Source of the DNA: Sediminispirochaeta smaragdinae DSM 11293
GTDB lineage: Bacteria; Spirochaetota; Spirochaetia; DSM-16054; Sediminispirochaetaceae
Direction of reading: 5' to 3'
DNA: 64,000 bases
Assembly: GCF_000143985.1 (NCBI RefSeq)
Contig: NC_014364.1
Location: 4,228,582-4,292,581 of the forward strand
Position numbers and translations under genes: made by a program. The notes under the pieces are model-generated. The model saw only the letters and a list, made by a program, of their open reading frames with translations, had not been told where the DNA came from and did no database searches. This document shows, piece by piece, positions 18,401 to 25,975 of this stretch. Positions within the stretch are counted from its first letter, which is position 1. Every line of letters starts with the position of its first letter.

Positions 18401-20360
18401 CCGAGCCTATGCTCAGATCGTTTATGGTCACGGCACTTGCAAGAACAGGGTAGTTTGAGAGGCCGCCGGGAATAACAACATTATCAGTGATGACGCTTTC
18501 ACCGGGATAGCCGTCATCTCCCGCTGTTCCGTCACCACTATCCCAGTTCGTCTGATCGGCCCATGTAGTATTCGAACCTGTCCATGTATAAGTCGAGGCG
18601 GTATCCTGCACGATAATAAGCTTATTGTCAGAGACCTCGGCCACAAGATCTCCATCAAAGGAGAATTCCAGAAAAAAGCTTGTGTCGCTATCGGCGGCAG
18701 CCGTCAGTTCAAGACCGGAAACGGTGAGACTATCAATAGTCCCAAAATCAGTGTCAACATTAATTACTGCAGTCTTATTACTGTTATCGTACGAGACGGT
18801 TCCTCCCCCATTTGAGACCGACAGACTAAGAGAAGAAGGCGTCGTATTAAATGTCACATCCTTGCTGGTCGGGATCGTGATCCGAATACCGTCCGCCGCG
18901 GTAATCGAAGGGAAAGAACCGGCCTCTGCAATGGTAATAGCTGCAATAGCCTGAGTGGCTCCCTCGATAAAACTGGTACCGAATGCAGAGGATGCGGTTG
19001 GATATGCATCTGCAATAAACGAAAGCTGCGGGGCATCGTTTACTCCCAAGCTTCCGCTTGAGGGGAGTCGACTACTCGTTAACGATTGCGAGGCAACACC
19101 CGTTGTTCCGTCGGTAATGACGGTGAGTGTTACGTTTTCTGCAACGGTATCGCTCACATCGACCCAGGCAAAGCCTTCACTGTCGGTGGTGACCACCCGC
19201 TCGGTAGCATTCAGAAGGCCTGCTTCGTCACTGGTGGCCTCGATTTCTGCAGAACCGTCGACCGACAAGTAGATATTTCGTACATAAGGAACCGCATCAC
19301 CCGAGTCATCCACCAGTTGAAGAAGAACACGTTCCAGATCGCTGCCGTTCGAAATAGCACTACCATCTTCGGCCGTGGCAGACACATGGTCGGGAGCTGC
19401 GGGGAAATAGTCGGAGGCATAAACGCGATACGCTTCCGCCGGTGAAGAACCCTCGGCATAAAAGAGCGCTGTATTAATAGCGGGAAAACCATTTGTTTCG
19501 GTCAGTTCAACATACCATGTGCCATTGGTTTGTCCGGTCACAGCGGTAGAATAAGAATCAGTAGCAGCATTCCCAAGATTCGAAGCAAGGGCGGTTGTGC
19601 GATCGGTTTTATTATAGACACTTCCTTGATCCTGATTGTCAAAATCAACGAAAAAGGCAGTAATATTTCCTGTCGCACTGTCCGGCACAAAGGGGTACAG
19701 CTCCCATGTTCTTCCTGTGTTGTTAAGCAGAGCAAGGGTCCAGGCATAGGCAAAGGCCCGCACCCCGGCAATACCAGTGGGGTCCCCACTGTCTGTTTTT
19801 GAAACATTTAAACGAAAAGCATTTTTGTCTGTGTTGGGAGCTTCCGCCACCACCTTAAAGTAATATTGGTTTCCAATATGCTCTCCCTGAGTGGGAGAGA
19901 CACCGGAAAAGTAATGCCACCCGTTGTCTCCTCCCCCATCTCCATCAAACTTAAGTTCTTCAAGAGTGGACCCGTTCGCGGCCTCTCCTATATCTCCGAA
20001 GGTTACCTGCCTGGATATTGGGCTTGAGAAGGTTCCGCTCCCCCCCACCAGATAAAAATCCCAGGAGTCCCCTCCGGCAGTGTCGGTCCCGTCGTCAGGA
20101 CTTGTTCCGCTAAGATAAGGATCATCGATGGCAAAGTAGAGGGGGCCTGAGGTATCATCGGGAACGGAGAAAAAGACCACCATGAAGGTATCATTGTCAC
20201 CTGTGGCTGCAGAGCCGGTAACCTGAAGATAGTTTCCAGGAGTTGAAGGGATAAGGCTTTGTCCCCAGCCTGTTTGCGCCCCTCCCAAAAGAAGCAGAAA
20301 CAGCAAAAATGAGAGTGGTTTCCGGATGTCCCTTCGGCTCATACTACTACTATCGGCCAT
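15405..20360 (-). CDS. Giant surface repeat protein, N-terminal ORF
   Basis: 1,651 residues. A signal peptide is visible (arginine-rich start, core LSFLLFLLLLGG, probable cleavage after GWGQ, about residue 34). Residues about 35-330 form a distinct N-terminal region. Residues about 330-440 are an invasin/Ig-like domain (VSATAEDGSAISNGSDLERVLLQLVDDSG). Two 'TWTGS...NWDSGD...AGxDGxPG' modules follow, and then beta-helix-like repeats. It is exported to the envelope and presumably acts as an adhesin or sheath component; that role is inference. It ends at a TGA that overlaps the next ORF's GTG. Together the two ORFs would encode about 3,829 residues. Its promoter appears to lie just upstream, with TATACT at 20373-20378. 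Confidence 0.85.
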   Translation of the reverse strand: MADSSSMSRRDIRKPLSFLLFLLLLGGAQTGWGQSLIPSTPGNYLQVTGSAATGDNDTFMVVFFSVPDDTSGPLYFAIDDPYLSGTSPDDGTDTAGGDSWDFYLVGGSGTFSSPISRQVTFGDIGEAANGSTLEELKFDGDGGGDNGWHYFSGVSPTQGEHIGNQYYFKVVAEAPNTDKNAFRLNVSKTDSGDPTGIAGVRAFAYAWTLALLNNTGRTWELYPFVPDSATGNITAFFVDFDNQDQGSVYNKTDRTTALASNLGNAATDSYSTAVTGQTNGTWYVELTETNGFPAINTALFYAEGSSPAEAYRVYASDYFPAAPDHVSATAEDGSAISNGSDLERVLLQLVDDSGDAVPYVRNIYLSVDGSAEIEATSDEAGLLNATERVVTTDSEGFAWVDVSDTVAENVTLTVITDGTTGVASQSLTSSRLPSSGSLGVNDAPQLSFIADAYPTASSAFGTSFIEGATQAIAAITIAEAGSFPSITAADGIRITIPTSKDVTFNTTPSSLSLSVSNGGGTVSYDNSNKTAVINVDTDFGTIDSLTVSGLELTAAADSDTSFFLEFSFDGDLVAEVSDNKLIIVQDTASTYTWTGSNTTWADQTNWDSGDGTAGDDGYPGESVITDNVVIPGGLSNYPVLASAVTINDLSIGSGGELDIGSTVLTVNGDSSNDGRLILSGAAGQGTGLGSFDTDSGTIEYSGGGSVQLDNCYNIEFSSGTYTLASDLTVKGDMTISGATVEDGGQAISISGDWNLSSGTFSANSDSGGTGTVEFVGSSIASLSGDTSFYNLTVQRAGKIIKFGAGDAFTVDGTLYVVGVAGNLINLISSNPETQWTITNGGGSETVQYVEVEDSAVGGTNDIAAYYSIDGDRNDTTSPGWNFFGTAWTWTGSISSAWGDEGNWDSGDESAGNDGTPGAGDSVTIPFTSRDPQLTGAVTVDDLTIEAWVEFDLNDYDLTVSGTLTNVGTLRAEGGGSVTASLNTDSGSVEYYGTGSYSHLAFGNSYYDLTISGGGSYALGAALTVENDLTVSSGTLDASGGADLLLGGDVDFSGGTFSKGTGTFTLQAADAQSLDPNAQDLGAFLVAGSGTAVTPSGDLIVDSLTIDSGASLTIGTGISIDVGSGALTNAGTLISSGAITAGDFSSTGTFTNAAANTISASGDVVISGSFGGTSTDNTLTMSGDGTRLDASENLGNLSVDPGSGNTVSLANNALVLDGDLAINSGSLNVEGFGITVSGSFSNSDTLGFAGGESTVSLPSSPIPGTVHYYGNSNTTGLVGGNSYTDLLFENSVDATSVTWTLSADLSVSDTLTVGSSTTLSTSTAWNNVTVSGDVDVSSGTFDAGGSGTIKVGGDVSFGTLTGGSGSTLELDGSSAQAIVPNGQSFGAVSLSGSGGVTLSGTGSFQSLTIAGGESLTLGGGAVTTGLTVNGTVTNGGSLYLNSDDAGGPTSLYMADGTTIANSGVLQVVSSTGAVELSSPGTTTLTGNELDVNGESLNLGGFETAIDHTLGAGDAVTLVGDVSFSGTLTLNGTGASLTTGDNTLTTGSLTITEGTVAVSGSGDVDVGSGAVTVGASGELTFNTTGSPALISGDFTSSGTVNNSQTSLVRASGNVEIDGSFGTPANSTVEMSGASATINTVVQAGSLETSGSAG

Positions 20361-20372
20361 AACTCTACCAGA

Positions 20373-20378
20373 AGTATA
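20373..20378 (-). promoter_or_regulatory. -10 box upstream of the giant protein gene
   Basis: TATACT on the minus strand ends 12 nt before the ATG at 20360, predicting a leader of only a few bases and no good Shine-Dalgarno sequence. The -35 is poor (TTTTCT with 16 bp spacing). Confidence 0.45.
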
Positions 20379-20452
20379 ACCCGTGTTGAGAAAAAGAAAA
20401 GAGGGATAAGGGAAATAGACACGCTCCTCAGTTAATGAGTGAATTACGGAAA

Positions 20453-21358
20453 CTACTCCTCGAACACCACGCCCCGAAGCAAGCCTGCCGCTTCGTCGCT
20501 GTCCTGATCCTCGGTAAGGTCGAAAACAGGTCCCCTATTACCACTCACCGAAACCATTGCGTTTTCGAGGAGACGGTCAAGTTCTCCCGGGTTGAGGCCT
20601 TCGGCAATAAGTTTCCGGGAAAGAGGATCTATAGATGGGTCGCGGCCGAGCCAAACCATTCGCTCCCGCAAGCCTTCCACGGGACCGGCGGAGGCATGGA
20701 CTCCGTTCCGGCTCATTTCGGGGCGATCGGCAATGCCAAGTTCCTGATATCGTGTCAGGATCTGCCCTCTCAGCGAGCTTTCCGGAGCAGCTGTGGGATC
20801 GGTTGCTCCGATCACCTTTGATCTAAACTCTTCCCAATGGAGTTTCTCCGGCGAAAAGGAGGCCTCGAACAATATCACTTGGGCATCGGGGTTGGTAAAC
20901 ACCTCACGCTGACCGGGATAGAAGCCGTTTATTACATACCAGCCCTTGTCGGCAAAAAAGCCAGCATAAAGGCCGGGGGCCATCTTTACCTGCCTGCTTG
21001 CCTTCCAAAGCTCGTTCAGGTCGATTCCGGATATTCCGCCAAGACGTTCCTGGGCCTCTTGTGCATTCAGCAGAAGCCCTGATGCAAGGGCCTCTTCCCA
21101 ACGAAGGCCGAAACTTCCCCGAAAGGCCTCCCTGGCATCTTCTGATAGTGTATAATCGGCAGGGTTGCGCTCGACCGCGGTTCCGGCAATGGCGAAATAG
21201 TGTCTATCGATGGTCCTCTCTGCCGCAATGGTGGTCCCTCGTACCGAAACCGGCTCAGAGAGGCATACCCCCCATCCATCGAGGAATTTCACGACAAAAT
21301 CGACAACCTTGGGCTTGGCTGCATCGGGTTTGATAAATATCAGGGCCTTATTATCCAT
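20453..21358 (-). CDS. Nucleoside diphosphate kinase-like protein with extensions
   Basis: A 301-residue protein built on a nucleoside diphosphate kinase fold. It opens with NKALIFIKPDA (NDK 'TxxxIKPDA'), contains VIGATDP...SLRGQ (NDK 'GATNP...IRGDF', about 183-199), and has RNGVHASAG (NDK 'NxxHGSD'), whose His is about residue 221, the phosphohistidine position. It is twice the normal NDK length (about 140). There is a roughly 100-residue insertion in the middle and about 80 extra residues at the C terminus. It starts at 21358, where AAGGAG lies 6 nt upstream, and overlaps the SDR gene before it by 8 bp. It could be a real kinase or a regulatory derivative. Confidence 0.75.
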   Translation of the reverse strand: MDNKALIFIKPDAAKPKVVDFVVKFLDGWGVCLSEPVSVRGTTIAAERTIDRHYFAIAGTAVERNPADYTLSEDAREAFRGSFGLRWEEALASGLLLNAQEAQERLGGISGIDLNELWKASRQVKMAPGLYAGFFADKGWYVINGFYPGQREVFTNPDAQVILFEASFSPEKLHWEEFRSKVIGATDPTAAPESSLRGQILTRYQELGIADRPEMSRNGVHASAGPVEGLRERMVWLGRDPSIDPLSRKLIAEGLNPGELDRLLENAMVSVSGNRGPVFDLTEDQDSDEAAGLLRGVVFEE

Positions 21359-22136
21359 GGATCTCTCCTTTTCGATATTCACGAAGGTCGATAATCGAAC
21401 CGCTTTCCAAGCTAGTATCGTTGATGATTTTCATGAGCCAGGAAGCGGTCTCATGAGGATCATCAAGCTTCCCATCCTCATGATAGCGCACAAAGGCGTC
21501 ACGATCGGGGAATTGCTGGGGATCACTCCTTCGCACCACTTCCTGCATCCGCGTGTCTATGATCCCCGGAGCCACAGCCAGAGAAAGAAAAGGATACGCT
21601 TCCTCCTTCTGCTCCAGGGCAACGGTTCTTGCAAACATTGCAAGGCCGGCCTTACCGGCACAGTAGGCGCTCCAGCCTTGATAGGGACGATGCGCCGCAC
21701 CACTGATAATCTGAAGAGCAAGCTTTCTGCCTGATATGGCGGCCCGGGCGGCGGCGGCGATACAGAGTGAAGTCAATCGCATCGGAGCGAGCAGATTGAC
21801 CCTCATGTGGTGCTCGACCGCTGCCGTAGAGTTATAGCCAGCGGGGCCGACAGGTTCAAGAACACCGGCATTATTAATTAACACCAATTCCTCGCAGTGT
21901 GCCGCATCTATCCCTCTGAAGATGCGGTCGACAAGGTCGTCAATTTCTGCAGTCTTAGAAAGATCAAAACGTATATCGTTAACAACGGCACCACTATTTC
22001 CCACAAACTTCGAGACCTCCTCGCTTCCTCCACGGCTGATGCAAAAAAGCATCGTACCGTTTCCATCGGATGCCGCAGCCTTGGCAAGGTCCTCTCCGAT
22101 TCCTCTGCTGGTACCGGTAATGATGTAATAGCGCAC
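21351..22136 (-). CDS. Short-chain dehydrogenase/reductase
   Basis: A 261-residue classical SDR. The cofactor loop is TGTSRGIG near residue 7, the structural NNAGV motif is present, and the catalytic YCAGK (YxxxK) with an upstream Ser (IISGAAHRP) is intact. The overall pattern resembles benzil/sepiapterin-type reductases. The GTG at 22136 is the start: AAGGAGG lies 6 nt upstream, and no other start in the region has one. It is third in the minus-strand operon, 41 bp after the metalloenzyme and overlapping the NDK-like gene. The substrate is unknown. Confidence 0.88.
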   Translation of the reverse strand: MRYYIITGTSRGIGEDLAKAAASDGNGTMLFCISRGGSEEVSKFVGNSGAVVNDIRFDLSKTAEIDDLVDRIFRGIDAAHCEELVLINNAGVLEPVGPAGYNSTAAVEHHMRVNLLAPMRLTSLCIAAAARAAISGRKLALQIISGAAHRPYQGWSAYCAGKAGLAMFARTVALEQKEEAYPFLSLAVAPGIIDTRMQEVVRRSDPQQFPDRDAFVRYHEDGKLDDPHETASWLMKIINDTSLESGSIIDLREYRKGEIHG

Positions 22137-22177
22137 GTGTAACCTCCTTAACCGTACCGCCCATGGTAAAAGATTGC

Positions 22178-23113
22178 TCAATCAGAGGCAAGCAGGTCGC
22201 GCATCCACCGCCCAACATTGGAAATGGTTTCGAGTCCTTCGGCTCCATCGGCTCCCGGACCTGCGACGAGGAGGGGAACAAGATGATCGGTATGATTTTT
22301 TCGTTCCATCGATTCGAGATTACCGTGATCCGAGGTGATAAGAACCAAAAGATCCTCGCCTTCGGCCGATGTTTCAAGAAGCAAAGACAGAAAGCGATCA
22401 AGCGTTTCTACGACGGACTGCGCCTCCTCAAAACTTCCCCGATGGCCTATGTGATCGCTGAGCCAATACTCGAAAAGGGTAAAACGGGCCGACTTGGCCA
22501 AAACAAGGAGACGATCGGCGGCCGCTTCCGGACTAAGAAGGGGGATTTCCCCATAACCGAGTTCTTTTTGCCATCCCAATCCGGTGATGTCGGAGGAGAG
22601 GGCTCTGCCGGCCACAAGATCCTGGTAATCGGGAAGCCTGCCGCCGATATCGAGAAAGGCCTGCTGGAGAGAGCTGGGAATCCGCCGTCCGGAGGCAAGG
22701 GCCTGAAAAAAGGAATCGGGAAAGGCAACAGCGAAGCGGCACTCGCCTCCGGCAGCCTTGGCCGCGGAAAAAAGCGTTCCCCTGCCAATCACCTCTCGCA
22801 CCCTGCTGTTCGGACGAGGACCCCAATGCCTGCCGATTTCCTGCTGGCAGTTGATACCGGTAATAAGAGAACACTGACCGGTGGCGCTCTGGGGCAGTCC
22901 CGGTACACCCATAATCGGATCGATATGGCCGAGCAACAATTGACGGCGAAGCAGAATGGTACCGGGAGGCTCCCCTACCATACCGAAATTCCATCCCTCT
23001 CCCAGAAGTGCATCGAGTTTCGGAGTCATAGCCACAAAGGGATTATGGGCGAGATCCCGACGACCGATGCCTAGCCCATCGAGAAAGACAAAAAGGAGAG
23101 ACTTAGGCGTCAT
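22178..23113 (-). CDS. Alkaline phosphatase/phosphopentomutase-superfamily metalloenzyme
   Basis: A 311-residue member of the metalloenzyme superfamily that includes cofactor-independent phosphoglycerate mutase. Metal-binding features are FVFLDGLGIG at the N terminus (first Asp), ATGQCSLITG with the nucleophile position, DHIGHRG, and SDHGNLE near the C terminus. It is shorter than iPGM (about 510) because the inserted phosphotransferase domain is missing. The start at 23113 has GGGGAG 4 nt upstream and overlaps the preceding gene by 11 bp. The specific substrate cannot be assigned. Residues read upstream of this Met are an overlap artefact. Confidence 0.82.
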   Translation of the reverse strand: MTPKSLLFVFLDGLGIGRRDLAHNPFVAMTPKLDALLGEGWNFGMVGEPPGTILLRRQLLLGHIDPIMGVPGLPQSATGQCSLITGINCQQEIGRHWGPRPNSRVREVIGRGTLFSAAKAAGGECRFAVAFPDSFFQALASGRRIPSSLQQAFLDIGGRLPDYQDLVAGRALSSDITGLGWQKELGYGEIPLLSPEAAADRLLVLAKSARFTLFEYWLSDHIGHRGSFEEAQSVVETLDRFLSLLLETSAEGEDLLVLITSDHGNLESMERKNHTDHLVPLLVAGPGADGAEGLETISNVGRWMRDLLASD

Positions 23114-24635
23114 CGCTCCCCCCGGGAAGGAAGGCCTCGAAGAATCGGGAATCAAAGCCCTTACGGGGTAGAAGGCTGCGACCGTAGAGGTGTAAGAGAA
23201 GCCTGCCCACCCGATGGTAGGCAAAGGAACGGGCCATATCAACAACCCCCTGCCCGGCAATAGGAACGGCAAGGGTGACGGCAAAGCCGGTGATGCCACT
23301 TCCCGTACGTATCACCCGTCCCAACCGCCGGACTCGGCGACTTGCCCTCCAGGCCCTCCAACCACTTTGAAAGCCCTTGGCCGCGAAACGTAGAGAATCA
23401 TCTTCAATCAAACCCTTCGCGGTAATGACAACGTTGAGAGAAATTCCTCCAAGGGTTTGAGGCAGCCCCGGAATTTGGTAGAGGCGATAAAAGGTGAGAA
23501 GAAGTGCAAGATAGCCGCTCTCTATGAGATCCCCGGGGCGGAGGTTCAACTCTGGTCGTCCATGGCCAGGGTAAAAGGCGCTTCCGACCGCTTCGGCAAG
23601 TTCCTTCATCCGCTGCACATCCTCTATGGCAGGTGCCCCTGAATCAACGATCCGAACCAAGACCTGCCTTCCCGAATGGAAAAGACGGCGGGCTATCCGT
23701 AAAAGAAACTCACCAAAGGAGTCGATGCTGTCGTGGCGGTCCAAGGCCGAGGCCTCCCTACGCAGGGTGACCCTGTCGGGGTCGATCTTCCATGCTGCAA
23801 GAAGCTGTCGATAGCGACGAAGGGCAGTAAGATAGCGCGTATCGGCCTGCATCTCCGGATCATTTTCCTGTAAAAGAGACTCGGCCATTTTTCCCCAGGC
23901 AAAAACCTGCTTTCGGTTGACCCTTCCGGAGCGTTCGGCTATCAGACTCTCTTTATCACAGTAGAGATGGAGGAGATAGTATCCAAAGCGGATCAATAGC
24001 TCACTGTAATAAAACCTGCTGAATCCCTCCAGAAGGCCGATAAGCAAAAAGCTCCGTATGATGGTAAGGATAAGAACCGGCGCTCCAAGAAAGGGAAGGA
24101 GCAGGAGTCGAAACAGAGGGCCGACAAGCCGCAGGGAGGCTGCCTTTCGCACCGGAGCAAGATTGTAGAAGCGGCGCCGCCACCTGTCCACGGTGCCGTA
24201 GCGGTAAAACCATTTCAACGGTAAAGAAGAGAGGAGCCGGAACCAGCCCTTAGCCCCATACTTTTTCACAAGATCTCCGTAGGCGAAAAGGCCGCTCTCA
24301 AGCAATCTGCGGATGGAAAAATTCAAGCGGAGTTCCCCATCAGGGCCCGCATCGGGATAATAGATCCTGCCGACAAGTAACATCAGCTCCTTGGCGTCAT
24401 CAAGCGGCCTGGGGCGAAAGGGCTGGGTAGGTCTGAGCCGGGCCTTCACAAAGTCGATGATTCGGTCCACCGCTTCGGCCTCTTTCGGCTCCGACCAGCC
24501 GTCACGGATATATTCCAGCTCCTCGGGAAGGTGCCGGGAACTCAGACGCCAAAAGATCAGCGGAGTAAGTACAAAGCGGATCACAAGGGGGTAGACCACA
24601 AGGGGAATGGCCAGATAAAGCAGAAGATCACCCAT
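23103..24635 (-). CDS. Unknown integral membrane protein
   Basis: A 510-residue protein of no family I recognise. A hydrophobic N terminus (LLLYLAIPLVVYPLVIRFVLTP), a central hydrophobic region (about 180-225) and weaker hydrophobic stretches near the C terminus predict several membrane segments, with long Arg-rich soluble parts between them. Two regions share the pattern FYPGHGRPELNLRPGDLIESGYL / IYYPDAGPDGELRLNFSIRRLLESGLF, so the protein seems to be an internal duplication. It is first in the four-gene minus-strand operon. The start at 24635 follows a TACAGT -10 box by 6 nt (leaderless). Confidence 0.6.
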   Translation of the reverse strand: MGDLLLYLAIPLVVYPLVIRFVLTPLIFWRLSSRHLPEELEYIRDGWSEPKEAEAVDRIIDFVKARLRPTQPFRPRPLDDAKELMLLVGRIYYPDAGPDGELRLNFSIRRLLESGLFAYGDLVKKYGAKGWFRLLSSLPLKWFYRYGTVDRWRRRFYNLAPVRKAASLRLVGPLFRLLLLPFLGAPVLILTIIRSFLLIGLLEGFSRFYYSELLIRFGYYLLHLYCDKESLIAERSGRVNRKQVFAWGKMAESLLQENDPEMQADTRYLTALRRYRQLLAAWKIDPDRVTLRREASALDRHDSIDSFGEFLLRIARRLFHSGRQVLVRIVDSGAPAIEDVQRMKELAEAVGSAFYPGHGRPELNLRPGDLIESGYLALLLTFYRLYQIPGLPQTLGGISLNVVITAKGLIEDDSLRFAAKGFQSGWRAWRASRRVRRLGRVIRTGSGITGFAVTLAVPIAGQGVVDMARSFAYHRVGRLLLHLYGRSLLPRKGFDSRFFEAFLPGGSDDA

Positions 24636-24641
24636 AGAAGT

Positions 24642-24682
24642 ACTGTAGTACCTTTGACACCGTTGTTCTATGCTCGTACAAT
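24642..24682. promoter_or_regulatory. Divergent leaderless promoters: aroA and membrane protein
   Basis: On the plus strand TTGACA (24654-24659), 17 bp, then TACAAT (24677-24682) ends 8 nt before the aroA ATG at 24691. On the minus strand TACAGT (24642-24647) ends 6 nt before the ATG at 24635, with a weak -35. The plus-strand promoter is the best in the window and fixes the aroA start: a transcript would begin at or next to the A of the ATG. Confidence 0.75.
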
Positions 24683-24690
24683 CGAACGCC

Positions 24691-25962
24691 ATGAAACGGA
24701 TCGTATCGCCAGGAAGAATTTCCGGAAGCCTCAAAATCCCCGGATCAAAGAGCCACACCATACGGGCCCTGCTCATTGCAAGCGCCGCACAGGGTCGCTC
24801 GATCATCCAGGATCCCCTCGATTCTTCGGATACACGGGCAGCTCTTTCCCTCTGCCGCAGTCTGGGAGCCCGTGTGACGGAAGAGCAGGGAAGATGGATT
24901 GTAGAGGGTACCGGCGGTGCCATGAATCAGGCACATATCGATGTGGGAAACAGTGGGACCTCTCTCTTCCTTGCGGCGGCCGTTGCCGCGGCATCGGACA
25001 AGGCGGTGAGCTTCGATGGGGATGAACAGATTCGACGGAGAAGTGCCGCTCCTCTTCTCGATGCGCTGAGAGGATTGGGCGCCGAAATCATCGAATCGGG
25101 GGAGGCCGGTTGCGCTCCCTTCACGGTGAAAGGCCCCTTACAGGGAGGAAAAGTATCCATCGCATGCCCCACAAGCCAGTACCTCTCCGCCCTCCTTTTG
25201 GCAGCCCCTCTTACCCCTTCGGGCAGCAGCACAGAGATTGAGGTATCCCTACTCTACGAGCGTCCCTATGTCGAGATGACCCTCAAATGGCTCGACGACC
25301 AGGGAATCGAATACCAGAGGCGGGGCTTAGAGTGGTTTCTGGTCCCAGGAGGGCAGCACTACAAGCCCTTCAGCGCCGCAGTTCCGGCCGACTTTTCCTC
25401 CGCCACCTTCTTTTTTTGTGCGGCGGCGATCACCGGCGACAAGCTATTTCTTAAAGGGCTTGATCCCACGGATATTCAGGGTGACAAGATGGTTCTTCCC
25501 ATCCTGGAGAAGATGGGATGTCGTGTTAGTCCCAAAGATGGGGGAATCGAAATCCAAGGCCCCGAAGAGGGACTTTCCGGCGGTACCTTCGATCTGAATT
25601 CCATCCCCGACGCCCTCCCTGCCCTGGCGGCGACCGCCTGTTTTGCAAAGGGAGAAACACAGCTGACCAATGTACCACAGGCCCGGATTAAAGAGACCGA
25701 TCGTATCGCCGTCATGGCCCAGGAACTGACAGGCATAGGTGCCGAGATTAGGGAACTGGAAGATGGGTTGCTTATTTCGGGCAGAGGGCCCAAGGGGCTT
25801 TCGGGAGGCAACGTCCGAGGTCACGGCGACCACCGGGTGATCATGGCCGAGGCCATTGCAGCCCTGGGCGCACGGGAAGAGGTGATTATCGACGATGATG
25901 GGGCGGTGGCCGTCACCTTTCCGAACTTCTTTTCCCTCCTCGATTCAATACGCAAAGTGTGA
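24691..25962 (+). CDS. aroA: 3-phosphoshikimate 1-carboxyvinyltransferase (EPSP synthase)
   Basis: A 423-residue enzyme of the shikimate pathway that adds the enolpyruvyl group of PEP to shikimate-3-phosphate, in the cytoplasm. Diagnostic parts are IPGSKSHTIRALL (PEP/S3P site), NSGTSLF, CPTSQYLSALLLAAPL, DFSSATFFFCAAAITG, DAL-PALAATA, and RIKETDRI followed by HGDHR-VIMA at the C terminus. Length fits the family. A start 7 codons upstream is ruled out because it would lie in the promoter spacer. A threonine aldolase follows 13 bp downstream; no other aro gene is adjacent, but a chorismate mutase lies at 56333. Confidence 0.97.
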   Translation: MKRIVSPGRISGSLKIPGSKSHTIRALLIASAAQGRSIIQDPLDSSDTRAALSLCRSLGARVTEEQGRWIVEGTGGAMNQAHIDVGNSGTSLFLAAAVAAASDKAVSFDGDEQIRRRSAAPLLDALRGLGAEIIESGEAGCAPFTVKGPLQGGKVSIACPTSQYLSALLLAAPLTPSGSSTEIEVSLLYERPYVEMTLKWLDDQGIEYQRRGLEWFLVPGGQHYKPFSAAVPADFSSATFFFCAAAITGDKLFLKGLDPTDIQGDKMVLPILEKMGCRVSPKDGGIEIQGPEEGLSGGTFDLNSIPDALPALAATACFAKGETQLTNVPQARIKETDRIAVMAQELTGIGAEIRELEDGLLISGRGPKGLSGGNVRGHGDHRVIMAEAIAALGAREEVIIDDDGAVAVTFPNFFSLLDSIRKV

Positions 25963-25975
25963 TAGAATTTCGGCT

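Noticed and set aside
8872-20360. Many long open frames on the plus strand opposite the giant gene
   Set aside because: They are shadows produced by its biased G/S/T-rich composition, have no starts with ribosome-binding sites, and read as low-complexity Pro/Ser/Arg sequence.
24636-24923. N-terminal extension of the membrane protein over aroA
   Set aside because: It is antisense to the aroA start and has no membrane-protein character; the start at 24635 is supported by a promoter.
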